This document shows positions 1-6,822 of a stretch of DNA of 6,874 nucleotides, in pieces. The notes beneath the pieces were generated by a model. The model searched no databases, had not been told where the DNA came from, and saw only the letters and a list, made by a program, of their open reading frames with translations. The DNA is from Desulfuromonas sp. SDB (GTDB lineage Bacteria; SDB-A), in assembly GCA_001412365.1 (NCBI GenBank), contig LKUE01000202.1:1-6874 (forward strand), read 5' to 3'. The position numbers and the translations under genes are program-made. How positions within the stretch are numbered: position 1 is the stretch's first letter; every line of letters starts with the position of its first letter.

Positions 1-43
1 CTTTTTCAAGGAATTGGAAAAATAATGAATTTACACAAGAAAC

Positions 44-72
44 TTGACAGTACCTGTACATTTGGTTTTAAC
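44..72 (+). promoter_or_regulatory. Candidate promoter of the operon
   Basis: Two overlapping promoter readings are possible. One is a sigma-70-like pair: TTGACA at 44-49, a 17-nt spacer, then TTTAAC at 67-72, which matches 4 of 6 bases of the -10 consensus. The other is TACATTTG at 57-64, a perfect match to the Bacteroidota -7 consensus TAnnTTTG, but with no convincing -33 TTTG about 20 nt upstream. Either places the transcription start roughly 70-80 nt before the SIR2 start codon. All four downstream gaps are short, so this would serve the whole cluster. This is motif matching in an A/T-rich region only, so confidence is low. Confidence 0.35.
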
Positions 73-76
73 CAAA
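61..76. promoter_or_regulatory. Perfect palindrome, candidate operator
   Basis: The arms TTTGGTT (61-67) and AACCAAA (70-76) are exact reverse complements around a 2-nt centre. The site overlaps the putative -10/-7 region, where a dimeric repressor or activator would bind. It is not followed by a T-run and its 2-nt loop is too tight for an RNA hairpin, so a terminator is unlikely. No regulator gene is present in the window, so any binding protein would be encoded elsewhere. The palindrome is seen directly; the operator role is inferred. Confidence 0.35.
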
Positions 77-155
77 ACGTAAAGTAAAATTAAAAAATAA
101 CAAAAATCTGAGTTTTTGCCAATGACACTTTATAAGAAATGATAAGATAAAATAT

Positions 156-1313
156 ATGAGTACAGTAAAACATGATCCATTAAGAGAATTAACAGAAATT
201 CGTGATCAATTATCGTATTCAAAGAGAATTGGTTTTCTGTTTGGAGCAGGAACTTCTAAATCTATGGGTATTTCAGATATTTCTGGATTAACTAAACTGA
301 TTGAAGAAAAAATATCAAAAGACCTAAGTCCAAAATTAGAAAAAGTTAAAGCACAATTAAATCCAGACCAAAAACATATAGAAGGTATATTGAACCAAAC
401 TAGACTGATAAGACAAATTACATGTGATTCTAAAGATAAATCATTTGATGGAATAAATGGTGAAGAAGCTAAAAACCTTGATAAGTCAATTTGCGATAAA
501 ATTTATAATATTATTTCAGAGGAAGAAGAAAAATCTGATGTTAGAACTGCTAAGAAGTTTATAAGATGGTTGAATTGGTTATCAAGAGATTATCCAAAAG
601 AGATTTTTACAACTAACTATGATTTAATTTTTGAGAAATCTTTTGAAGATTTATTTATTCCCTTCTTTGATGGTTTTATTGGTTCACATGAACCATTTTT
701 TGCTTATCAGACAATTGAAAATACTACAACATATGATAGACCTCCTATTTCTTGGATTCGTCTTTGGAAATTACATGGTTCTTTAGGATGGTTCTGGAAA
801 AAAGGAGAAAATGATAAAAGTGATAGAGTGATTAGGTTAGCTGCTGGTTCAAAAGAGAATTATCCAGATTCTGAATTAGTAATTTATCCTTCAAAAGATA
901 AATATGAGTCATCAAGAAAACAACCATTCACCAGCTATTTTGACAGACTAAAAGAATTTCTATTAGATGGTGAAGGTATTTTTATTATTAATGGGTATTC
1001 CTTTGCCGATGAACATATTAATGAAGTAATATTTAATTCACTAAATCAAAATAATAGAATTCATGCAATAGTATTTTTTTATAGTGATAAATCACTAAAA
1101 CGAATAATTGAATCAAACAAGAACATTCCTAATTTTACTTTAATCAGCCCTTCGCAAGCATCTATTTCAGGAATCGTTGGAGAATGGGAACTCAACAAGG
1201 AAAATGAGATACTAAGTCCATTTTGGAATAAAGATCAGAAATGCTTAACCATTGGAGATTTCAAGCATATGGTAGATTTCTTTATTTTATGTTCTGGAAT
1301 GAAAGAAGACTAA
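156..1313 (+). CDS. SIR2-family NADase-like effector (SIR2-HerA type)
   Basis: This 385-residue protein has a SIR2 Rossmann-like fold. The motifs seen, in order, are GAGTS at 30-34 (NAD-binding loop), TTNYD at 152-156 (the TxNxD motif, with N154 and D156), LHGS with H207 as the candidate catalytic histidine, and GYSFADEHI at 280-288 near the C-terminal edge of the fold. The paired CxxC zinc ligands of deacetylase sirtuins are absent, as is usual for defence SIR2 proteins that hydrolyse NAD+ rather than deacylate protein. No signal peptide or membrane segment is seen, so it should be cytoplasmic. Size and position directly before herA match the two-gene SIR2-HerA anti-phage systems, in which SIR2 subunits assemble on a HerA hexamer. 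NAD+ depletion on phage infection is therefore the expected outcome, by family analogy. The ATG at 156 has no Shine-Dalgarno sequence, like its neighbours; the GAGTS loop lies 30 residues in, which fits this start. All key residues are intact, so it should be active. Confidence 0.9.
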   Translation: MSTVKHDPLRELTEIRDQLSYSKRIGFLFGAGTSKSMGISDISGLTKLIEEKISKDLSPKLEKVKAQLNPDQKHIEGILNQTRLIRQITCDSKDKSFDGINGEEAKNLDKSICDKIYNIISEEEEKSDVRTAKKFIRWLNWLSRDYPKEIFTTNYDLIFEKSFEDLFIPFFDGFIGSHEPFFAYQTIENTTTYDRPPISWIRLWKLHGSLGWFWKKGENDKSDRVIRLAAGSKENYPDSELVIYPSKDKYESSRKQPFTSYFDRLKEFLLDGEGIFIINGYSFADEHINEVIFNSLNQNNRIHAIVFFYSDKSLKRIIESNKNIPNFTLISPSQASISGIVGEWELNKENEILSPFWNKDQKCLTIGDFKHMVDFFILCSGMKED

Positions 1314-1320
1314 CAACCAA

Positions 1321-3111
1321 ATGAGAAAAGACATAACATACTTGGGAAGAGTGATAAGTGTCAATAGTGGAAATGTTGAAATTGAAATTTCAAAGGAAAT
1401 TCCTTCCGCAGCTCCAATTATTGAAGGTAGATTATATAAAGTAGGACAAATTGGTACATTTGTTAAATTTCCAATTGGCAGCCTAACTCTATATGGAATA
1501 GTATCTTCGGTAAGTAATTCTCCATCTTCACTTGAGCAATCTTCTTACGAACCTAATTATGGCTTTAGATTTCTACAAGTTCAATTAATTGGAGAAAAAC
1601 TTGGAAATGAAAAATTTGAAAAAGGAGTTGGAACATATCCAACAATTAATGATCAAGTGCATATTGTAACTGAAGATGATCTAAGATTAATTTACGGAGA
1701 CAAGAAAGATGGTTTTATTGAGATTGGAAAGCATTCCTCATCAGAAAATCTTCCTGTATATATTGATACACACGACTTGGTTTTAAGACATTCTGCTATT
1801 TTAGGATCAACAGGAAGTGGCAAATCAAATACGACAGCTAATATTATCAAAAGAATTCTTAATGAGTATGAAGGTTCAAGAGTCGTATTAATTGATCCCC
1901 ATGGAGAATATTCATCTGCTTTTCCAGATATGTCAAAAGTTTTCAAAATAAATTCTAAAGAAAATCCCTTATGTATACCTTTTTGGGCAATGACATTTGA
2001 TGAATTATCATTTTTTTTAGTTGGTCGACCTGAGGGCCAGGAACAACCTGCTGATAAGAGATTAAGAGAAAAAATTATTGACCTAAAGAAAAAAAGTGCG
2101 GATAGTTTGAAAGCAGGCAAGATAGATGAACTATACATTACTGCTGATTCACCAGTTCCATTTGATATTAAAAAAATGTGGCATGATTTCAATAGAGAAG
2201 TGTATGGTACATATAGCACTGCTGTAAAAGATGAACAAACATTAGATACAGAAGAACTAGAAAATGCAGGAGATCCTAAAAATCTTATTCCTGCTAAGTT
2301 TAAACCTTATGCAATGGGAAGTGAAGCTCCTTATAAATCGAAAAATGAAGTCATGTATTCTTATGAGGCTAAAATCCTTTCACGCCTGAAAGATAACCGT
2401 TATAAATTTATGTTTGATCCTAATGATTATTTTGATGCAAGTAGCCAAAACGACATTGATCATTTGTTCAGAAGTTGGATTGAACATGATAAGCGTTTGA
2501 CGATTTTAAACTTAAATGGTGTTCCATTTGAACTAATAGATATCTCTGTTGGATTAATCAGTAGAATGATATACGATTCTATGTATTGGGGAAGGTTTGA
2601 AACTTATACAGGAAGAAGCAGACCAGTTTTAATGATTTATGAAGAAGCACATTCTTATTTGCTAAAATCTGAACATAGCAATCACATATATGGTTATGCA
2701 AGAAAATCTGTTGAGAAAATCTTCAAAGAGGGTAGGAAATTTGGAGTTGGATCAATGGTCGTAACTCAAAGACCATCAGAAATATCTGAAACCATTTTAG
2801 CACAAGTGGGTACATTTATTACTCTTCGCTTAACAAATAGTGGTGATAAAGGTACAGTTCAATCCTCAGCACCAAATAATATGAGTAGCCTTATAGAATT
2901 ATTGCCATCATTAAGAGTTGGAGAAGCAATTATTGTCGGAGAAGCTATAAATATTCCATCACGGATTAGAATCGAATTGGTGGAACCTAGACCATCTAGT
3001 AATGATCCTGAACTTGTTGCGGCATGGAAAAAGAAATTTAATCCTAATGATAATAATTATAAACAAATTGTTACAGCAATTAGGGAGCAAAAATCAATAC
3101 AAAAAAAATAA
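1321..3111 (+). CDS. HerA/FtsK-family hexameric ATPase of SIR2-HerA system
   Basis: This 596-residue protein is a HerA-type motor ATPase. Residues 1 to about 115 form the beta-rich HAS-barrel typical of HerA. Walker A is GSTGSGKS at 162-169 (K168), followed by DPHGEY at 192-197. Walker B is VLMIYEEAH at 436-444 with the acidic pair E441-E442. The HerA-specific stretch FKEGRKFGVGSMVVTQRPSEIS (about 468-489) includes the TQRP sensor. The C-terminal segment about 533-552 (LRVGEAIIVGEA, then a basic strand) is also family-typical. The variable region at about 230-390 between the Walker motifs is common in bacterial HerA proteins. In SIR2-HerA systems the HerA hexamer scaffolds and activates the SIR2 subunits and may translocate DNA. 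It starts 7 nt after the SIR2 stop and is probably translationally coupled. Here it is not paired with NurA, its housekeeping partner in archaea, which supports the defence reading. The gene ends in an A8 run next to the downstream KTSC gene. Confidence 0.92.
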   Translation: MRKDITYLGRVISVNSGNVEIEISKEIPSAAPIIEGRLYKVGQIGTFVKFPIGSLTLYGIVSSVSNSPSSLEQSSYEPNYGFRFLQVQLIGEKLGNEKFEKGVGTYPTINDQVHIVTEDDLRLIYGDKKDGFIEIGKHSSSENLPVYIDTHDLVLRHSAILGSTGSGKSNTTANIIKRILNEYEGSRVVLIDPHGEYSSAFPDMSKVFKINSKENPLCIPFWAMTFDELSFFLVGRPEGQEQPADKRLREKIIDLKKKSADSLKAGKIDELYITADSPVPFDIKKMWHDFNREVYGTYSTAVKDEQTLDTEELENAGDPKNLIPAKFKPYAMGSEAPYKSKNEVMYSYEAKILSRLKDNRYKFMFDPNDYFDASSQNDIDHLFRSWIEHDKRLTILNLNGVPFELIDISVGLISRMIYDSMYWGRFETYTGRSRPVLMIYEEAHSYLLKSEHSNHIYGYARKSVEKIFKEGRKFGVGSMVVTQRPSEISETILAQVGTFITLRLTNSGDKGTVQSSAPNNMSSLIELLPSLRVGEAIIVGEAINIPSRIRIELVEPRPSSNDPELVAAWKKKFNPNDNNYKQIVTAIREQKSIQKK

Positions 3112-3115
3112 TATT

Positions 3116-3328
3116 ATGGAAATGATACAAGTTAAATCTTCAAATCTTGCAGCAGTTGGTTATGATCCAAACAGTGCAGTTTTAAAAGTTGAATTTTTAA
3201 ATTGTAGAATTTATGAATATTATGATGTCCCTCAGTATATTTTCGATGAGTTATTAGCAGCTGACTCAAAGGGAAAGTACGCTGCATCAAACATATATAA
3301 GAATTATAACCAGCAAAGAATTTTATAA
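3116..3328 (+). CDS. KTSC-domain small protein
   Basis: This 70-residue protein consists almost entirely of one KTSC domain, named for its occurrence at the lysyl-tRNA synthetase C-terminus. The sequence shows the family pattern: SSNLAAVGYDP at 8-18, a strand LKVEF, then the central YxY motif Y33-E34-Y35 followed by YDVP. A short helix follows (IFDELLAADSKGKY), and a basic, Asn/Tyr-rich tail. The family function is unknown; RNA binding has been suggested. The ATG at 3116 is 4 nt after the herA stop and gives a protein of normal KTSC length; ATG 3122 is an in-frame alternative. The reading frame extends upstream to 3002, but that part overlaps herA and is not KTSC-like. The stop lies 1 nt before the DUF2130 start, so these two genes are tightly coupled. 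Its role here is unknown: a nucleic-acid sensor, a small accessory subunit or a partner of DUF2130 are all possible. Confidence 0.8.
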   Translation: MEMIQVKSSNLAAVGYDPNSAVLKVEFLNCRIYEYYDVPQYIFDELLAADSKGKYAASNIYKNYNQQRIL

Positions 3329-3329
3329 A

Positions 3330-4601
3330 ATGGAAGGAAAAACTAGAATAAAGTGCCCAAATTGTGGTACTTTCATAGATGTTCAAGATATTCTTGCACA
3401 TCAATTAGAGGAAGAAATCCAGAAAAAATATCAGGATCAACTTTCCGAACAAAAAAAGAAATATGACTCAGATTTGATTCAACTTAATAATGCTAAGAGA
3501 GAATTTGAAGAGCAAAAACGTATGGAGAATGAAAGATTTAACAAACTCCTTGATAGTAAGATAAAAGAAGAGAAAAAAAACCTTGAGGAAAAAATTAAGA
3601 TAAAGTTTCTAGAAGAACAATCTGAACAATTTCAAGCATTACAAAAAGAGCTTAATGAGAAATCTGAACAGATCAAAGAACTGAACAGAACAAAAGCTGA
3701 GATTGAAAAACTGAAACGTGAAAAAGGGGAATTAAAAACAGCAGCAGAAGCAGAAGCACAAAAAAAACTTAATGAGTTACTTTTATTGGAACGAAAGAAA
3801 ATAAGGAAAAGTGAAGAAGAAAAAACTGAATTGAAATTCAAAGAACTTCAAAAACAACTTGAAGATCAAAAGAAACTGACTGAAGAAATGAAACGTAAGC
3901 AGGAACAAGGGTCAATGCAATTACAAGGTGAGGTTCAAGAATTAGCAATTAAAGAATGGCTTTCATTCCAATTTCCTTTAGATACTATTGAGGAAATTAA
4001 AAAAGGAGTAAGAGGTGGCGATTGTTTACAAATCGTTAATACAAGAAGTCGTCAGAATTGTGGAAAAATATACTATGAAAGTAAGCGTACAAAAGACTTT
4101 CAACCAAGTTGGATTGAAAAATTCAAGGCAGATATGAGAATTAAAAGTGCTGACATTGGTGTTCTTGTTACTGATGCAATGCCATCAGACATGGAACGCA
4201 TGGGAATGCAAAACGGAATTTGGATTTGTAATTACAATGAATTCAAAGGTTTATGTTCTGTATTAAGAGAATCAATCATACAATTAAGCCTGGTATTGCA
4301 ATCACAAGAAAATAAAGGGGATAAAATGCACTTGTTGTATGATTTTCTAACCAGTAATAGTTTTCGCATGCAAATTGAAGCAATTGTTGAGGGATTCTCT
4401 TCAATTAAATCTGCATTGGATAGTGAAAAAAGATCTATGCAACGTATCTGGAAAGAAAGAGAAAAACAAATTGAAAAGGTTATCTATAACACAATTGATA
4501 TGTATGGTTCAATTAAGGGAATTGCAGGAAATGCAATACAGTCAGTTAAAGCATTAGAATTACCCGAAGGAGAAGATAATTCTGAAGAAATATCTGAATG
4601 A
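3330..4601 (+). CDS. DUF2130 coiled-coil protein, predicted PD-(D/E)XK nuclease
   Basis: This 423-residue protein belongs to the DUF2130 family and has a normal length for it. The N-terminus carries a single CPNCG knuckle (C9, C12) with no second Cys pair. Residues about 25-198 are Lys/Glu/Gln-rich heptads predicting a long coiled coil. The core then shows a PD-(D/E)XK-like pattern: E201/E204 in GEVQELAI, D231 in RGGDCLQIV, and YESKRT at 249-254 giving E250-x-K252, followed by a hydrophobic strand ADIGVLVTD at 274-282. The C-terminus has family-typical stretches LLYDFLTSNSFR (about 335-346), MQRIWKEREKQIE (370-382) and MYGSIKGIAG (391-400). The layout resembles RmuC, a coiled coil plus nuclease fold. 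DNA cleavage is inferred; the family lacks a firm biochemical function as far as I know. It starts 1 nt after the KTSC stop, and its own TGA is overlapped by an ATG (ATGA at 4598-4601) that is out of frame with the next gene. Confidence 0.85.
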   Translation: MEGKTRIKCPNCGTFIDVQDILAHQLEEEIQKKYQDQLSEQKKKYDSDLIQLNNAKREFEEQKRMENERFNKLLDSKIKEEKKNLEEKIKIKFLEEQSEQFQALQKELNEKSEQIKELNRTKAEIEKLKREKGELKTAAEAEAQKKLNELLLLERKKIRKSEEEKTELKFKELQKQLEDQKKLTEEMKRKQEQGSMQLQGEVQELAIKEWLSFQFPLDTIEEIKKGVRGGDCLQIVNTRSRQNCGKIYYESKRTKDFQPSWIEKFKADMRIKSADIGVLVTDAMPSDMERMGMQNGIWICNYNEFKGLCSVLRESIIQLSLVLQSQENKGDKMHLLYDFLTSNSFRMQIEAIVEGFSSIKSALDSEKRSMQRIWKEREKQIEKVIYNTIDMYGSIKGIAGNAIQSVKALELPEGEDNSEEISE

Positions 4602-4636
4602 ATACAATATTCAAATTGATAAATCGCACAAATTGA
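4598..4636 (+). other. Out-of-frame ATGA start at DUF2130/nuclease junction
   Basis: ATG 4598-4600 overlaps the DUF2130 stop TGA 4599-4601, the arrangement usually seen for translationally coupled genes. Its reading frame lasts only 12 codons and ends at TGA 4634-4636. The long downstream frame is offset by one base: 38 nt separate ATG 4598 from the in-frame codon at 4636, where 39 would join them. One missing base, or a -1 ribosomal shift, would link this ATG to the downstream protein. No classic X XXY YYZ slippery heptamer is visible at the join, so a sequence or assembly deletion, or simply a different start, is at least as likely. Confidence 0.45.
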
Positions 4637-6561
4637 AAGACTCTTATAATATTTTTAATGTTTTATTTGATCCTGATCTCATGCAAAAAGCTACCAAAAT
4701 AACCGAAAAATTTTTCTTTGAAGGTCGGGAACGTTACTTTCAAAACGAGATCAAAACCAGCAAAGAAACGTATAAATGTTTAAAACAATATCTTGATTTC
4801 TTGATGAGACAGGTTAAAAAAAGGATGAGTCAACATTCAAAATATAGTCTTATTTACTATTTCCGACGTATATTGAGTAACATGTTACAAACATATGACA
4901 ATACTGAATGGAAACAGGAAGAAATAAAAACTTTTAAGACCGAGTTATTATGGTTTGTTTGGTTTTCTAACAGAATTACACTTGCAGCTATAAAATATGG
5001 TCGTTCTAGTTTAGATGATCTGCAAAATTTTTCTTTCAAACATAAAGGTTTTTCAGAATATATTGAATTGAATCAATTGACTTCAAAATATAGTGTAGAT
5101 TTACATGTAACATTATCTCTGATGTGGGAATGGGATAAAATAAGATATTGTATGAAAAGATTAGCTAGAGGTGGAAAATTTATTTGGCGAAATAGAAATA
5201 AATTTGAATTTGATATAATAATGGAACCAAATATTAAAAATCTTGTTAATATATTTGATACCCGAGTAAATTCAACAGACAATCTATTAAACATTCAAGG
5301 TTCATGGGCTCCTATGATAACAAGTTTTGAATTCCCACTACCTTCATCTAGAGGTATATATAAACCTCTTCATATTTGGCCGAAAGCATTCTCCATTAAT
5401 AGTGGTGCTCTATCTTATTATCTTCCAATAGTGTTGACATTATTGCCAAATATTAGTAATCAAGGTAGTGATTTAGGATGGCGAGATCCTACAACAAATC
5501 AACTGATTCCTTCTCCTTCTTGGATATTTCATTGGTATCGATTAGATTTTATACTACCTAGAATTGAATTATTTCGTGGTGTTATCAAAAAATATCTAGA
5601 ATTCTCTGGACGTACAAATTATGAACCAGAAGATTTGATCTTAACCCTATCTGCAATAACACAATATTCAATAAACGCAGGACTTAATAATGATAAATGT
5701 TGGTATCAAATCTTTTCATATGGTTATTCTATTTGGAATGATCCATATGAGTTATTAAAACATAAAGTTTTACCGGAATATAGAAACTTAAAAAAAATTT
5801 CTCTTGGTAAAACTTCATCAAAAGGAGATTGGGAATCACTAAAATCAGTTATTGAAGATATCAAATGGAATGAAATACAATATAAAAACCTCAATATATT
5901 GAGATACTCACCTATTAATCTTATTTTACCAATTGACAAAAATATATGGCTCATTGATTGGTCTTTAATGCTTCATGTAATTTTAGATTTGACGAAATCT
6001 TATGGAAGAATATTTGGTACTGTTGCGATTCTTAAAGGATTTGAACTTGAACGAACCCTTTCTGAATATTTTAAATCCAATTTTCAGACATTGGGAATTT
6101 CTTTGTGGTGGTTGGGTCAAGGAGCGAAAAATAAAATTAGATTTCATGCTGGGGGAGTGCGAGATATTGATATTGGTATTATTGTGGATGATCATCTTCT
6201 AATACTCGAAGTAAAAGCATATTCAGGACGATGGGATTTATATCTTAATCCTGATCCTAATATGTTAAAGAAAAGATGGGAAAAAAAAATTAAACCGGCT
6301 ATAAATCAGGTAGATACACTTTCAGAACGTTTAAGTATTGAAATAGAAGGAAAAAACTTCAAAATACCGTGTGATGTGAGATGGGTTGTTCCTATTGTTT
6401 GTAGTCCATTTGTTGAATGGATCCCATCATATAACCAAAAATGGTGGCTTTATAAAAATATCCCAAGAGTTTGCACACCAGATGAAATATTTGAGATAAT
6501 TGAACAGATAAAAAAAGGGAACTCACCTAATTATAAATTACCTGTTGCCAGAACTAGCTAA
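4633..6561 (+). CDS. Large unrecognised protein with C-terminal NERD-like PD-(D/E)XK nuclease
   Basis: This 642-residue protein (counted from TTG 4633) has two parts. Residues 1 to about 455 match no family I recognise; they look mostly alpha-helical, rich in Trp, Tyr and Lys, with no signal peptide or convincing membrane helix. Residues about 457-600 show a PD-(D/E)XK restriction-endonuclease-like core: E471/E473 in GFELER, D511 and D513 in RDIDIGI, LEVKA with E526-x-K528, and a later helix with Q559. The order E...D...ExK...Q resembles NERD-type nuclease domains. The catalytic set looks intact, so it may cut DNA or RNA, and the N-terminal part may be the sensor or targeting module; this is inference. 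The start is uncertain: TTG 4633 is 31 nt after the DUF2130 stop, ATG 4681 would give 626 residues, and the frame stays open upstream to 4558 without ATG or GTG. AAGGAG at 4567-4572, inside DUF2130, precedes a CTG at 4582, but the other genes do not use Shine-Dalgarno sites. The gene ends with tandem stops, TAA TAG. Confidence 0.75.
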   Translation: MKDSYNIFNVLFDPDLMQKATKITEKFFFEGRERYFQNEIKTSKETYKCLKQYLDFLMRQVKKRMSQHSKYSLIYYFRRILSNMLQTYDNTEWKQEEIKTFKTELLWFVWFSNRITLAAIKYGRSSLDDLQNFSFKHKGFSEYIELNQLTSKYSVDLHVTLSLMWEWDKIRYCMKRLARGGKFIWRNRNKFEFDIIMEPNIKNLVNIFDTRVNSTDNLLNIQGSWAPMITSFEFPLPSSRGIYKPLHIWPKAFSINSGALSYYLPIVLTLLPNISNQGSDLGWRDPTTNQLIPSPSWIFHWYRLDFILPRIELFRGVIKKYLEFSGRTNYEPEDLILTLSAITQYSINAGLNNDKCWYQIFSYGYSIWNDPYELLKHKVLPEYRNLKKISLGKTSSKGDWESLKSVIEDIKWNEIQYKNLNILRYSPINLILPIDKNIWLIDWSLMLHVILDLTKSYGRIFGTVAILKGFELERTLSEYFKSNFQTLGISLWWLGQGAKNKIRFHAGGVRDIDIGIIVDDHLLILEVKAYSGRWDLYLNPDPNMLKKRWEKKIKPAINQVDTLSERLSIEIEGKNFKIPCDVRWVVPIVCSPFVEWIPSYNQKWWLYKNIPRVCTPDEIFEIIEQIKKGNSPNYKLPVARTS

Positions 6562-6603
6562 TAGAAAATAAGGATGATCAAAAGTAATTACATTACATAT
6601 GTG

Positions 6604-6618
6604 AAGTAAAATTTACTT
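6604..6618. repeat. Inverted repeat after the operon
   Basis: AAGTAAA (6604-6610) and TTTACTT (6612-6618) are exact reverse complements around a single base. As RNA it could form a 5-bp stem with a 5-nt loop. With only one G-C pair per arm and no following T-run it would be a weak terminator at best. Another weak pair, TAGTA 6621-6625 and TACTA 6640-6644, follows directly. The site could contribute to transcript ending or protein binding; neither is shown by the sequence. Confidence 0.35.
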
Positions 6619-6822
6619 GGTAGTATTCGAAGTTCATTGTACTATCGAAATTGTTATGGGTGATGTCATGATAGCTGATAAAATGTTTAATTTAAGTTAA
6701 ATGAGTTATTCTTTTCAGATTACTATTAAGTTCGAGACAATCTAAATGTTAATGGTTACGAAATAATCCTTATTTTAAATATTGGAGAAGAACAATAGAT
6801 ATATAATTATAATGTTAAACTA

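Larger units (their letters stand above)
1..155. other. Upstream leader, no complete gene
   Basis: This is the intergenic region in front of the operon and it is very A/T-rich. Frame 2 reads FFKELEK and stops at 23-25, which would suit the C-terminal tail of an upstream gene. Frame 1 is also open, to 85-87, so the sequence does not decide whether a gene end is present. From about 40 onward there are a TTGACAG element, a TAnnTTTG box and a perfect palindrome, all annotated separately. No tRNA, CRISPR repeat or clear intrinsic terminator is visible. Confidence 0.6.

Noticed and set aside
1-87. Tail of an upstream gene
   Set aside because: Two frames are open from the window edge (ending at 25 and 87), but both are too short to identify a product or choose between them.
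1692-2219. 175-codon open frame on the minus strand
   Set aside because: It lies entirely inside herA, which has clear Walker motifs on the other strand; its translation is Ser/Ile/Phe-rich and resembles no family. It is a shadow frame.
3002-3115. Upstream extension of the KTSC reading frame from ATG 3002
   Set aside because: It overlaps the conserved herA 3' end, its translation is not KTSC-like, and ATG 3116 gives a normal-size domain directly after the herA stop.
3632-3841. Minus-strand open frame within DUF2130
   Set aside because: Its Ser/Phe-rich translation is the antisense reading of a Lys/Glu coiled coil, which is a composition artefact.
3400-3930. Repetitive A/G-rich stretch that could look like a DNA repeat array
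   Set aside because: There is no fixed unit or spacing; it is explained by Lys, Glu and Gln codons of a coiled coil.
4567-4584. AAGGAG followed 9 nt later by CTG as the start of the last gene
   Set aside because: The site lies in DUF2130 coding sequence, no other gene here uses a Shine-Dalgarno sequence, and CTG starts are rare; kept only as a minor alternative.
6002-6202. Overlapping + and - strand open frames in the last gene
   Set aside because: They sit over the PD-(D/E)XK core, whose E-D-ExK pattern is in the main frame. No independent start context or family similarity is seen.
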